Shown here in pieces: positions 42,895-50,579 of a stretch of DNA of 64,000 nucleotides. The notes beneath the pieces are model-generated. The model was not told where the DNA came from, made no database searches, and saw only the letters and a program-made list of their open reading frames with translations. How positions within the stretch are numbered: the first letter of the stretch is position 1; each line of letters opens with the position of its first letter. The position numbers were made by a program, and so were the translations under genes. Source of the DNA: Bradyrhizobium sp. B097 (GTDB lineage Bacteria > Pseudomonadota > Alphaproteobacteria > Rhizobiales > Xanthobacteraceae); contig NZ_CP152412.1 of NCBI RefSeq assembly GCF_038957035.1, positions 558,001-622,000 on the forward strand, read 5' to 3'.

Positions 42895-45165
42895 CTAAAA
42901 CGTCGCGCCCGCCCTGACCATGTAGGTGCGGCCGGGCAGCGGATAGGCCGAGAAGCGGCCGGCCGTGAACGAGCTCGCGATGGCGTAGTCGTAGTACAGC
43001 GCGTTGAACAGATTGTTCACGCTGAGCGACCAGAAGAAGCGGTCAACCTGCCCGCTGAGCTTGAGATCGGCAGTGGCGTTGGCGGGAATCCGGCTCTGGG
43101 TGTTGGCCTGGTCGTTGTCCATGATGCGCGAGCTCCAGGCCCGCACCGTGGCATCGAACACCAGATAGTTCTGCCAGATATTCCAGGTCACGCCGAGATT
43201 GCCGGTGTAGCGCGACACCAGCGGCACGTCGTTGCCGGCCCACATGCCTTCGCGGAACACGGCGCGGGTGATCGCCATGCCGCCGCGCAGGGTGACGGTG
43301 TCACTGACCTTCAGCGAGGCGCTGGTCTCGGAGCCGTAGCGGCGGGTGGGGTCGAGGTTGACGTTGTAGAATAGCACCGGGTTGAAATGGATCTCGTTCT
43401 CGAGATCCATCAGATAGACGCTGGTCTGCACCTGAAACAGGTTGGTCTTGACGCGCAAGCCGCCCTCGACGTCCTGCGACGTCTGGGTCTTGAGCTGGAA
43501 GTTCTGCGGGACCGGGGCGAAGGTCAGCGGGTCGAATGACGGACCCGATGCGACGCGTTCGTCGACATCGGGCGTGCGGAATGCGCGCGCGGCACGGCCG
43601 AACACCGAGAAGCTGTCGGTGAAGCGATGCTCGGCGCCGACATGCAGCGCGTATTGGGTCTCGTTGCTGTCGAGCGGCGCCGCCTGCGCGTCGAAGGCAA
43701 ACGGCGCATTCGGATCGTAGCGATCGCGTGCCGAGACGCTGGTGTTCTGGACGCGCGCGCCGTACGAGAAATCGGTGGTCGGCAGCAGGCCGATCGTGTG
43801 CTGCCAGTACCCGGCCACGGTCTGCTGCTCGATGTTGTAGATGTGGGTGGGATCGACGCCCTGATAGGCGCCGCGCGCCTCACGGAACGTCGAATCGTAA
43901 TAGTCGATACCGGTCAGGATCGTGGACGGCATTCCCAGCACGACGTTCTTGACGCTGAGGCGCGGCGTGATCGACCAGGTCTGCAGCGCGGCGTCATTGT
44001 AGGTCGAGGCGAAACTGATGGTCGGCACGGTGCCGAAGAAGCCGCTTTGCGTCTCGCGCTGGCGCCAGCCGCCGTCGACGATGAGGTCGACGCCGTTCAT
44101 CAGCGTCTTGGTGAATCCGGTGGTGACACTGGCGGTCTGCTGGTTGGCGTAGTCGAAGGGCGTGGTGGCGCCGCGGCGATCGGTGAGCAACTCGTTGACG
44201 CCGATCGACGGATCGACCAGCCGTCCGCCGGGCAGGCCGAGCTTCTGGTCGCTGCCGGTGACGGTGAGGAAGGCGGTCAAATCTGGTGTCGTGTAATTGA
44301 CGTTGCCGACGGCGTTGCGCTGGTCGAGCGCATTGTTGACGCGGTAGCCGTCGGACTTGATGCCGTTGCCGTAGAACGAGGTGGACCACGGGCCGGAGTT
44401 GAGTGCCGCGGACACCGCGGCCATGCGGGTGTTGAACGAGCCGAAGCCGCCTTCGGCCCGGATCGTGGCCGGCGGACCGCCGGCGCCGGTCTTGGTGATG
44501 ATGTTGACCACGCCGCCCACTGCGTTGTCGCCATAGAGCACCGCACCGCTGTTGCCGCGCGTGATCTCGATGCGTTCGATCGAATCGAGCGGGATCGTGG
44601 TGAGATCGAAGCCGGCCTTGTCGACGTCGTTGAGGCGGCGGCCATTGAGCAGGAACAGGGTGTTGTCCGAGGCGAACGCGCCGAAGCCGCGCAGGTCGAC
44701 CGCAGTCTTGGCGCCGTTCGGGCCACCATAGAGTGATTGCAGTTGGACTCCCGGCACCTGCGCGAGAATCTCGGGCAGCGACTGCACCGGCGAATGCGCG
44801 ATGTCGTCGGCGGTGATCACGGTCGAGGAAGAGCCGACAATGCCGGCGAACTGGCGGCCGCCGCTACCGGTGCCGCCCGTTCCGGTGGCCGGTCCGGTCC
44901 CTGTCGTGCTTGATCCTGCTCCACTGCCCACATTGTTGCCTTGCGCGGTGCCCGGCGCCGGGCGGCGCGGCGCCAGCGCTTCGTCAGCGGCCGGCTTGGC
45001 GCGCGTAAAATTCTGGTCGCCCGGCTGGGTGATTTCGATGGCCGGCAGCTGATTCGGAGAGGGCACCTGCTGCGCCCGTGCGGTTGAGATGATGATGGTC
45101 GGCGCGATCATCGTCGACGCGAGCAGAAGCGCACGGCGGCGCCGGGAGGAAGAGTTGGAGAACAT
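42895..45165 (-). CDS. btuB: TonB-dependent outer-membrane receptor, probable cobalamin receptor BtuB
   Basis: A 756-residue receptor that should take up vitamin B12 across the outer membrane using TonB energy. A signal peptide lies at 1-31 (ALLLASTMIAPTIIISTARAQ) and a TonB-box-like IEITQ follows near 43. The plug domain includes DDIAHSPVQSLPEILAQVPGVQLQ, VDLRGFGAFASDNTLFLLNGRR and IERIEITRGNSGAVLYGDNAVGGVVNIITKTG. The barrel ends in aromatic GRTYMVRAGATF. A Gly/Thr/Ser-rich stretch at about 73-107 separates TonB box and plug. The cobalamin riboswitch in its leader and the divergent btuCDF genes support B12 as substrate. Confidence 0.9.
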   Translation of the reverse strand: MFSNSSSRRRRALLLASTMIAPTIIISTARAQQVPSPNQLPAIEITQPGDQNFTRAKPAADEALAPRRPAPGTAQGNNVGSGAGSSTTGTGPATGTGGTGSGGRQFAGIVGSSSTVITADDIAHSPVQSLPEILAQVPGVQLQSLYGGPNGAKTAVDLRGFGAFASDNTLFLLNGRRLNDVDKAGFDLTTIPLDSIERIEITRGNSGAVLYGDNAVGGVVNIITKTGAGGPPATIRAEGGFGSFNTRMAAVSAALNSGPWSTSFYGNGIKSDGYRVNNALDQRNAVGNVNYTTPDLTAFLTVTGSDQKLGLPGGRLVDPSIGVNELLTDRRGATTPFDYANQQTASVTTGFTKTLMNGVDLIVDGGWRQRETQSGFFGTVPTISFASTYNDAALQTWSITPRLSVKNVVLGMPSTILTGIDYYDSTFREARGAYQGVDPTHIYNIEQQTVAGYWQHTIGLLPTTDFSYGARVQNTSVSARDRYDPNAPFAFDAQAAPLDSNETQYALHVGAEHRFTDSFSVFGRAARAFRTPDVDERVASGPSFDPLTFAPVPQNFQLKTQTSQDVEGGLRVKTNLFQVQTSVYLMDLENEIHFNPVLFYNVNLDPTRRYGSETSASLKVSDTVTLRGGMAITRAVFREGMWAGNDVPLVSRYTGNLGVTWNIWQNYLVFDATVRAWSSRIMDNDQANTQSRIPANATADLKLSGQVDRFFWSLSVNNLFNALYYDYAIASSFTAGRFSAYPLPGRTYMVRAGATF

Positions 45166-45305
45166 CTAAGTGAGACCTCGGTAACGTCAGTGGCACGTCA
45201 CCGCGAACCAGTCTCACCATCGTGCTCGCAGGCTCAGCTGCTTGCAGCCTCAGGTGAAGCTCATGCCTGTACTCCCCGACCGGCATCTTCGCGTGTGACC
45301 ACGGC

Positions 45306-45476
45306 TGACGGCAGGTCTCCTGGCTCGCGGGTCGTTACCCTTCGTCGCCTTCCCAGGACCGAGATTCCCAGTGGCATCTGACGAAGGATTCACCGCATAC
45401 AGTTGCGGGGGCAGCCGCGGCATTGGGGAAGTTTCCCCGCACCGCATTCCCTTTTCATCTCATAAAAGAACCGTCA
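45306..45476 (-). promoter_or_regulatory. Cobalamin (AdoCbl) riboswitch controlling btuB
   Basis: Read on the minus strand, the leader contains the conserved core GCCGCGGCTGCCCCCGCAAC (plus-strand 45401-45420), the GCCACTGG segment, GGGAAGG, and the B12 box AGCCAGGAGACCTGCC at 45310-45325. The closing stem P1 is formed by TGACGG (45471-45476) with CCGTCA (45306-45311). About 140 nt separate the aptamer from the btuB ATG, enough for an expression platform. When cobalamin binds, such switches lower expression of uptake genes. Confidence 0.93.
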
Positions 45477-45481
45477 TGTTC

Positions 45482-45511
45482 ATCTAGGGTTCGGCCCGGC
45501 AGCAATGTCAA
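45482..45511 (-). promoter_or_regulatory. Predicted housekeeping promoter of btuB
   Basis: On the minus strand, TTGACA (45506-45511) and CTAGAT (45482-45487) are spaced by 18 bp, close to the alphaproteobacterial CTTGAC/CTATAT pattern. A transcript starting six or seven bases downstream would begin at about 45475-45476, exactly where the riboswitch P1 stem starts. Confidence 0.65.
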
Positions 45512-45593
45512 CCCGGCGGACGTCGGGCAGTGGCCGCGCGGCTACGGTTTTTGGCGGGTGTCGCTTGCCTGCCACGGCGATCGCTGTAAGAGC

Positions 45594-46646
45594 ATGGATC
45601 CAATGAGCGTGCAGGATTTTGCCTTGGCGGCCGAGGTCGCGGCGCGGCGCCGGTGGAGCGCCACCGCGGCGCTGCTCGCGCTCGTGGTCCTGCTGCTGGT
45701 GCTCTCGCTCGGCATCGGGCCGGTGCGGCTGTCGCCGCTCGCGGTGATTGAGGCGCTGTTCGGCGGCGGCAGCGATGTGGCGCAGGTGATCGTGCGCGAG
45801 ATCCGGTTGCCGCGCACTATTCTGGCATTCGCGATCGGCGGTATTCTCGGGCTATCGGGCGCCGCGCTGCAGGGACTGCTGCGCAATCCGCTGGCCTCGC
45901 CGTCGCTGTTCGGCGCGCCGCAATCGGCGGCATTCGGTGCGGTGCTGGTGATCGCGCTGGGCCTCGCCGATGTGCGCTCCTACGCGCTGCCGGTGGTGGC
46001 GATCATCGCCGCGTTCGGCTCGGTGTTCGCGCTGCTTGCGATCGCCGGCCGCAATGCCGGGCTCTTGATCCTGATCCTCGCGGGACTCGCGATCTCGAGC
46101 TTTGCCGGGGCTGCGACCGCGCTGGTGATGAACCTCTCGAGCAATCCGTTCGTGGTGCTCGAGATCGCATTCTGGCTGCTCGGCTCGCTGGAGGACCGCA
46201 GCTTCCAGCACGTGGCGCTGGCGTTGCCCTTCATCATCGCGGGCGCCGCCGTCCTGCTCAGCCAGGCGAGCGCGTTCCGCGCGCTGACGCTTGGCGAGGA
46301 GGCGGCGCAGAGCCTTGGCGTCGATGTCGGACGGCTAAGGTTGCTCGTGATCGCGGGGGCTGCGCTCGGCGTCGGCGGTGCGGTCGCGGTGTCAGGCACG
46401 ATCGGCTTCATCGGTCTCGTCGCTCCGCATCTGATGCGCCCCCTGATCGGTCACGATCCGGCGCGGCTGCTGGTGCCGAGCGCGCTCACCGGTTCGGCGC
46501 TGCTGCTCGCCGCCGATATCGCGGTGCGCATCATCCCCTCGACCTCGGATATCAAGGTCGGCGTGCTGACCTCAATCATCGGCGTGCCGTTCTTCCTCTA
46601 TCTGATCATGCGCGAACGCCGCGCGCTCGGCGGAGGCGTGGCATGA
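45594..46646 (+). CDS. btuC: FecCD-family ABC permease, cobalamin uptake BtuC
   Basis: A 350-residue inner-membrane permease with about ten helices. The conserved FecCD segment IRLPRTILAFAIGGILGLSGAALQGLLRNPLASPSLFGAP lies near residues 67-105, and GTIGFIGLVAPHLMRPLIGHDPARLLVPSALTGS is the usual cytoplasmic coupling region. The family also carries siderophores and haem. The riboswitch-controlled btuB next door and the binding-protein gene two positions on make cobalamin the best call. The ATG at 45603 is an alternative start. The stop overlaps the ATPase start (ATGA). Confidence 0.9.
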   Translation: MDPMSVQDFALAAEVAARRRWSATAALLALVVLLLVLSLGIGPVRLSPLAVIEALFGGGSDVAQVIVREIRLPRTILAFAIGGILGLSGAALQGLLRNPLASPSLFGAPQSAAFGAVLVIALGLADVRSYALPVVAIIAAFGSVFALLAIAGRNAGLLILILAGLAISSFAGAATALVMNLSSNPFVVLEIAFWLLGSLEDRSFQHVALALPFIIAGAAVLLSQASAFRALTLGEEAAQSLGVDVGRLRLLVIAGAALGVGGAVAVSGTIGFIGLVAPHLMRPLIGHDPARLLVPSALTGSALLLAADIAVRIIPSTSDIKVGVLTSIIGVPFFLYLIMRERRALGGGVA

Positions 46647-47416
46647 CGCTGCTCTCCGCCACCGCGCTCAACGCTTCGCTCGGCAGCCGCAAGGTGCTGC
46701 GCGACGTTTCGCTGTCGCTGGAAGCGGGCCATCTGGTTGCGCTGGTCGGTCCGAACGGCGCCGGCAAGACCACGCTGCTGCGCGCGCTCGCCGGGCTGAT
46801 TCCATCCGACGGCGAGATCAGGATCGGCGGCGACGCGCTGGCGTCGCTTGCGCTGCGCGAGCGCGCGAAGCGTTTCGCCTATTTGCCGCAGGGGCACATG
46901 GTGCACTGGCCGCTGCCGGCGCGCGATATCGTGGCGCTCGGCCGCTATCCGCATGGCGCGACCGATCCTGCGCGGCTGTCGCCAAGGGATATCGAGGCGG
47001 TGCTGCGGGCGATGCAGGCGGTCGATGTCACCGAATTCAGCGATCGCCGCGTCACCGAGCTGTCCGGCGGCGAGCGCAGCCGCGTTGCACTGGCCCGGGT
47101 GCTGGCGGTGGAGGCGCCGGTGATCCTCGCCGACGAGCCGACCGCCTCGCTCGATCCGCGCCACCAGATCGACGTGATGCAGAAGCTGCGCAACGTCGCC
47201 GACACCGGCGTGCTGGTCATCCTGGTGACGCACGATCTCGGGCTCGCCGCGCGTTTTGCCGATCACGTGCTGGTGCTGTCGGACGGGCGGCTGGCGGCGC
47301 AAGGCGCGCCCGCTGAAGCGTTGTCCGAGAGCGTGCTGGCCAGCGTGTTCCGCGTCAGCGCCTACCGCGCCGAATTTCAGCGCGAGGCCGTCATCGTGCC
47401 ATGGGCGGACGTCTGA
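46643..47416 (+). CDS. btuD: ABC ATP-binding protein, cobalamin uptake BtuD
   Basis: A 257-residue ATPase of the FepC/BtuD group. Walker A GPNGAGKTT is at residues 36-44, the Q-loop at AYLPQGHMVHWPLPARDIVALGRYPHG, the signature LSGGERSRVALARVL, Walker B PVILADEPTASLD and the H-loop LVTHDLG. The residues after the Q-loop resemble importers of metal-chelate compounds. Start overlaps the btuC stop by 4 bp. A 260-bp spacer with a repeat element separates it from btuF. Confidence 0.9.
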   Translation: MTLLSATALNASLGSRKVLRDVSLSLEAGHLVALVGPNGAGKTTLLRALAGLIPSDGEIRIGGDALASLALRERAKRFAYLPQGHMVHWPLPARDIVALGRYPHGATDPARLSPRDIEAVLRAMQAVDVTEFSDRRVTELSGGERSRVALARVLAVEAPVILADEPTASLDPRHQIDVMQKLRNVADTGVLVILVTHDLGLAARFADHVLVLSDGRLAAQGAPAEALSESVLASVFRVSAYRAEFQREAVIVPWADV

Positions 47417-47444
47417 TGAGGCCGGGGCCTCTCCACGAACTCGG

Positions 47445-47627
47445 CTCACCTCTCCCGCTTGCGGGGGAGCATAGGCCGCCTTCGGCGGCCGTTCCTGAGA
47501 AACGCCGAAGCGAGGCTTCGGCTATGTCGCATCGCCAGATGCGATGCGGGTGGGGGCTCTCTCCGCAATATGATTCGCGGCGAAACCCCCACCCTGACCC
47601 TCCCCCGCAAGCGGGAGAGGGGGCGCA
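47445..47627. repeat. Palindromic intergenic element, CTCACCTCTCCCG family (copy 4), inside btu operon
   Basis: Arms CTCACCTCTCCCGCTTGCGG and CCGCAAGCGGGAGAGGG with an extended centre (GGGTGGGGGCTCTC and CCCCCACCCTGACCC). It leaves the plus-strand frame open from the end of btuD into btuF, so the open frame is 91 codons longer than the plausible gene. Confidence 0.85.
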
Positions 47628-47673
47628 CCTTTTCAATGGCCGCCAGCTTGCCTCACTTCATCTCGGAGCGGTG

Positions 47674-48486
47674 ATGGCGATTCTGCTGTGGCTGATCTCG
47701 TGCACTGCCGCGTCCTCCGCCGGACCGCGCATCGTCTCGATGAACGTCTGCAGCGACCAGCTCGTGCTGTCGCTGGCCGACCCGGACCAGATCCTCGGCC
47801 TCAGCCGCTTTTCGCGCGATGCCTGGCAATCCTGGGCCGCCGAGAAAGCCCAAAACTATCCGCTTCTGTCGGGCGGGGCCGAGGACGTGCTGCTGCTCAA
47901 GCCCGACCTTGTCGTCGTCAGCCTGTTCGACAAGCGCGCGACGCGCGATCTCTTGAAGGCGCAGGGGCTGCACCTCGTCGAGTTCACCGTGCCGCGCACG
48001 CTGGACGAGGTGAGGGACCAGATCCGCGCGATGGGCGACGTGGTGCAGCATCCGGATCGCGCGCGAGCCGAGATCGCGCGCCTCGATGCGGCGGTCGCGC
48101 GTGCGCGCGCGGTGGCTGATGGTCATCACTATCGCGTGCTGTCGGTGGAGCGCCGCGGCTTTGTCTCAGGCGACAGCAGCCTGATCAGCTCGCTGATGGC
48201 GGCGACCGGTCTGACCAATGCCGCGGGCGAACTCGGCTTCAGCGCGGGCGGATTTGCCTCGCTGGAGGCAATCGTAAAATTGCGGCCGGACTTCATCCTG
48301 GTGTCGGAGGCCGGCGATCGCGCCCAGGATGAGGGCCGCGCCTTCCTGCTGCATCCGGCGCTTGAACGTTTCTACCCGGAGAGCAAGCGCATCGTGCTGC
48401 CGGAGCGGCTCACGGTGTGCGGCGGCGTGATGCTGGCGGATGCGCTGGATCGGCTGACGGCGGAGTTGCAGCGGGTGGCGCGGTGA
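47674..48486 (+). CDS. btuF: Periplasmic cobalamin-binding protein BtuF-like
   Basis: A 270-residue type III binding protein. The ATG follows GGAG at five bases and gives a short signal peptide, MAILLWLISCTAASSAG. The mature N-terminus PRIVSMNVCSDQLVLSLADPDQILGLS is the canonical BtuF/FepB opening, then KPDLVVVSLFDKRATRDLLKAQG, and the C-terminal lobe has SGDSSLISSLMAATGLTNAAGELGFSAGGFASLEAIVKLRPDFILV. It should hand B12 to BtuCD. The cysteine in the signal region could alternatively mark a lipoprotein, but no clear lipobox is present. Confidence 0.87.
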   Translation: MAILLWLISCTAASSAGPRIVSMNVCSDQLVLSLADPDQILGLSRFSRDAWQSWAAEKAQNYPLLSGGAEDVLLLKPDLVVVSLFDKRATRDLLKAQGLHLVEFTVPRTLDEVRDQIRAMGDVVQHPDRARAEIARLDAAVARARAVADGHHYRVLSVERRGFVSGDSSLISSLMAATGLTNAAGELGFSAGGFASLEAIVKLRPDFILVSEAGDRAQDEGRAFLLHPALERFYPESKRIVLPERLTVCGGVMLADALDRLTAELQRVAR

Positions 48487-48499
48487 TCCCTCGTCATCC

Positions 48500-48648
48500 G
48501 TCATCCTGAGGAGCGCGTAGCGCGTCTCGAAGGATGTACGGCCCGGATGCTTCCAAATGTTTGCGGAGGGAGCGGGGCCGGCGCCCTTCGAGGCTCGCTT
48601 CGCTCGCACCTCCAGCGACAACGGCGAAGCCGTTGCGCGGGGGTGACG
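48500..48648. repeat. Palindromic intergenic element, GTCATCCTGAGGAG family (copy 3)
   Basis: Between the convergent btuF and persulfide dioxygenase genes. It begins GTCATCCTGAGGAGCGCGTA and ends GCGCGGGGGTGACGG, with inner GGCGCCCTTCGAGGCTCGCT. It may act as a two-way terminator. Confidence 0.8.
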
Positions 48649-48684
48649 GTCTCATATTTCCGTGTGGGCTAGACGGCTACGCGT

Positions 48685-49725
48685 TTACCCCATCACCACC
48701 GGCCCGCCGGCCTTCTTCCACGCATCGATGCCGCCCTCGATATGGGCGGTGTTCGCCAGTCCTGCCTTCTTCGCGGCGGCAACGGCCATCGCGGAGCGCT
48801 CGCCGAAGGCGCAGAAGAACACGACGCGGCGGCCGGTTGCTGCCGCGACTTCGCGCAGCATGCCGCCGGGCTGCAAGGTGGCGCAAATGCCGGGATAGGG
48901 CGCGTGCAGCGCACCGGGCAGCATGCCGTGCTTGGCGCGCTCGCCGCTCTCGCGCAGATCGACCAGCAGGATATCGGGCCGGCCGAGGCTCGCGATGGCG
49001 TCGCGCGCACTGAGAGAGAGGCCTTCCTTGGCGAGCTCGTCCTGGTGCAGGCCGACATGCATATTGGCGGGCAGCACGACATCCATCAGCTTCGGGTTCG
49101 GCAGGTTGAGGTTGTTCATCAGCTCGACATAGTCGTCGATCGATTTCACCTGCAGCCGCGGATTGTAGCGCTTCTCCTCGCCGATGGTGGAGACGGTGTC
49201 GCCCTTGTAGTCATGCGCGGGGAATACCATGGTCTCTTCCGGCAGCTTGAGCAGCCGGTTGAAGATCGAATCATACTGCGCCCGCGCGCTGCCGTTCTGG
49301 AAATCGGTGCGGCCGGTGCCGCGGATCAAGAGCGTGTCGCCGGTGAAGACGCGGTCGCCCATCAGATAGCTGTAGGAATCGTCGGTGTGGCCGGGCGTGT
49401 ACATCGCCTCGAGGCAAAGCCCCTCGATCGTCACTCTGTCGCCGTCGGAGACCCGCATCGACACCACGTCGGCCTTGCTCTGCTCGCCCATGATGGTGAT
49501 GCACTGGGTGCGGTCACGCAGCTCGCCGAGGCCGGTGACGTGATCGGCGTGCAGATGCGTATCGACCGCCTTGACCAGCCTGAGGTCGAGTTCCTGCAAC
49601 AGCTTGCAGTAGCGGTCGGCCTTCTCCAGCACCGGATCGAGGATCAGCGCCTCGCCACCGGCGCGGCTCGCGAGCAGATAGCTGTAGGTGCCGGATACGC
49701 TGTCGAAGAGCTGGCGAAAGATCAT
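48685..49725 (-). CDS. Persulfide dioxygenase (ETHE1/Blh-like) fused to rhodanese domain
   Basis: A 346-residue fusion. Residues 1-230 form a metallo-beta-lactamase domain with the metal motif THLHADHVTG near residue 58, PGHTDDSYSY near 110, TGDTLLIRGTGRTDFQ and the final histidine in VFPAHDYKG. Residues about 245-346 form a rhodanese domain with active-site cysteine in VVFFCAFGERS. Known relatives oxidise glutathione persulfide to sulfite and transfer sulfane sulfur, detoxifying sulfide. Placed downstream of the sox and dsrE-like genes on the same strand, it likely handles persulfides released by thiosulfate oxidation. It has its own promoter candidate. Confidence 0.93.
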   Translation of the reverse strand: MIFRQLFDSVSGTYSYLLASRAGGEALILDPVLEKADRYCKLLQELDLRLVKAVDTHLHADHVTGLGELRDRTQCITIMGEQSKADVVSMRVSDGDRVTIEGLCLEAMYTPGHTDDSYSYLMGDRVFTGDTLLIRGTGRTDFQNGSARAQYDSIFNRLLKLPEETMVFPAHDYKGDTVSTIGEEKRYNPRLQVKSIDDYVELMNNLNLPNPKLMDVVLPANMHVGLHQDELAKEGLSLSARDAIASLGRPDILLVDLRESGERAKHGMLPGALHAPYPGICATLQPGGMLREVAAATGRRVVFFCAFGERSAMAVAAAKKAGLANTAHIEGGIDAWKKAGGPVVMG

Positions 49726-49763
49726 GACGGCTTACCTGTTCTCCGGGTCGAGTCGTGAAGAGG

Positions 49764-49792
49764 ATATTATTCCATAGATAGGGGCGATTCAA
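49764..49792 (-). promoter_or_regulatory. Predicted promoter of the persulfide dioxygenase gene
   Basis: Minus-strand TTGAAT (49787-49792) and TAATAT (49764-49769) with a 17-bp spacer, an unusually good housekeeping match for this GC-rich window. A start about seven bases downstream would give a 30-nt leader containing GGAGAACAGG before the ATG. Confidence 0.6.
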
Positions 49793-49830
49793 AGCAAATC
49801 CATCCCCCGACAATCTGTCTCATCACCCCC

Positions 49831-49950
49831 GTCGTCCTGGCGAAAGCCAGGACCCATAACCACCGAGTCTGATTATGAGCACGATCGTGGCCCCAGCGCC
49901 GCGCAACACAAATGGCTGGGGTAATGGGTCCTGGCTTTCGCCAGGACGAC
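49831..49950. repeat. Intergenic element, GTCGTCCTGGCGAA..ATAACCACCG family (copy 4)
   Basis: Arms GTCGTCCTGGCGAAAGCCAG and CTGGCTTTCGCCAGGACGAC are almost perfectly complementary. It separates the dsrE-like gene from the dioxygenase gene and may end the sox transcript. Confidence 0.88.
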
Positions 49951-50022
49951 ACTGGATGCTTGGTGCCGCTCGAAAGGCTTGCGTTCGCAATGTCCTCCAT
50001 GGCGGGCCTCACAGGCCCCCCT

Positions 50023-50466
50023 CTACGGCCGAACGTAACTCCAGCCCTGCTCCTGCAGCTCCATCAGATGGACCACCCCTGACGGTACGATGGTGGCATC
50101 CGGGACGACGGAGATCGCGTGGCCCTCGGCCTTCTCCATGCCTTGCCGGGTGTTGTTGCAGGCGGAGAACTGGATCTTGCCCGGAAACACGAAATCCTTG
50201 AGCCGCCTGATGCGGTCCTGCACCGGCGAGGTATCGCTGCGCAGCATGTGCACGCCGGGACCGTAGGTGACGATGTCGACCTCCACGTCCTCGTTCCTGG
50301 CGCGGTAATATTCGATCACATTGGTCGCATTGTTGAGCGCGAGATTCATGATCTGCGGGTCGTTCTGGTCGACCTGGATCGCGATGCGGTGCGGCTTGTC
50401 GGCGGCGAGTGCGCTCGCTGTGAAGGCAAGCGAAAGCACGGCGGCGGCGGCGAGACGGCGAAGCAT
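50023..50466 (-). CDS. Periplasmic DsrE-family protein (copy A)
   Basis: A 147-residue protein with a Sec signal (MLRRLAAAAVLSLAFTASALAAD at 1-23) followed by a DsrE/DsrF-like domain: HRIAIQVDQNDPQIMNLALNNATNVIEYY, VDIVTYGPGVHMLRSD, and a cysteine in IQFSACNNTRQGME that corresponds to the sulfur-carrying position in this family. I start at MLRRLAA; an ATG five codons earlier is possible. DsrE-type proteins bind sulfur as persulfide or trisulfide, so this one may accept sulfane sulfur in the Sox pathway. The IS element lies directly upstream and may separate it from the operon promoter. Confidence 0.85.
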   Translation of the reverse strand: MLRRLAAAAVLSLAFTASALAADKPHRIAIQVDQNDPQIMNLALNNATNVIEYYRARNEDVEVDIVTYGPGVHMLRSDTSPVQDRIRRLKDFVFPGKIQFSACNNTRQGMEKAEGHAISVVPDATIVPSGVVHLMELQEQGWSYVRP

Positions 50467-50499
50467 GGCAGGGTCTCTCATGTGACTGCCGCTCTCTCC

Positions 50500-50579
50500 G
50501 TCATTGCGAGGAGCGAAGCGACGAAGCAATCCATTCTGTCCTTGCGACCAAGCATGGATTGCTTCGCTTCGCTCGCAAT
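50500..50579. repeat. Palindromic element GTCATTGCGAGGAGCG, interrupted by an IS
   Basis: Arms GTCATTGCGAGGAGCGAAGC and GCTTCGCTTCGCTCGCAAT, with inner GAAGCAATCCA/TGGATTGCTTC. The missing outer end of the right arm, GCAATGACGG, is found at 51631-51640 beyond the IS, showing that the insertion split the repeat. Confidence 0.88.

Noticed and set aside
45480..45600. A second cobalamin riboswitch in front of btuC
   Set aside because: No B12-box or core motif on the plus strand between 45200 and 45594.
47401..47673. btuF starting 91 codons further upstream
   Set aside because: The extension is translation of a repeat element and lacks a signal peptide; the ATG at 47674 has a good ribosome site and signal sequence.
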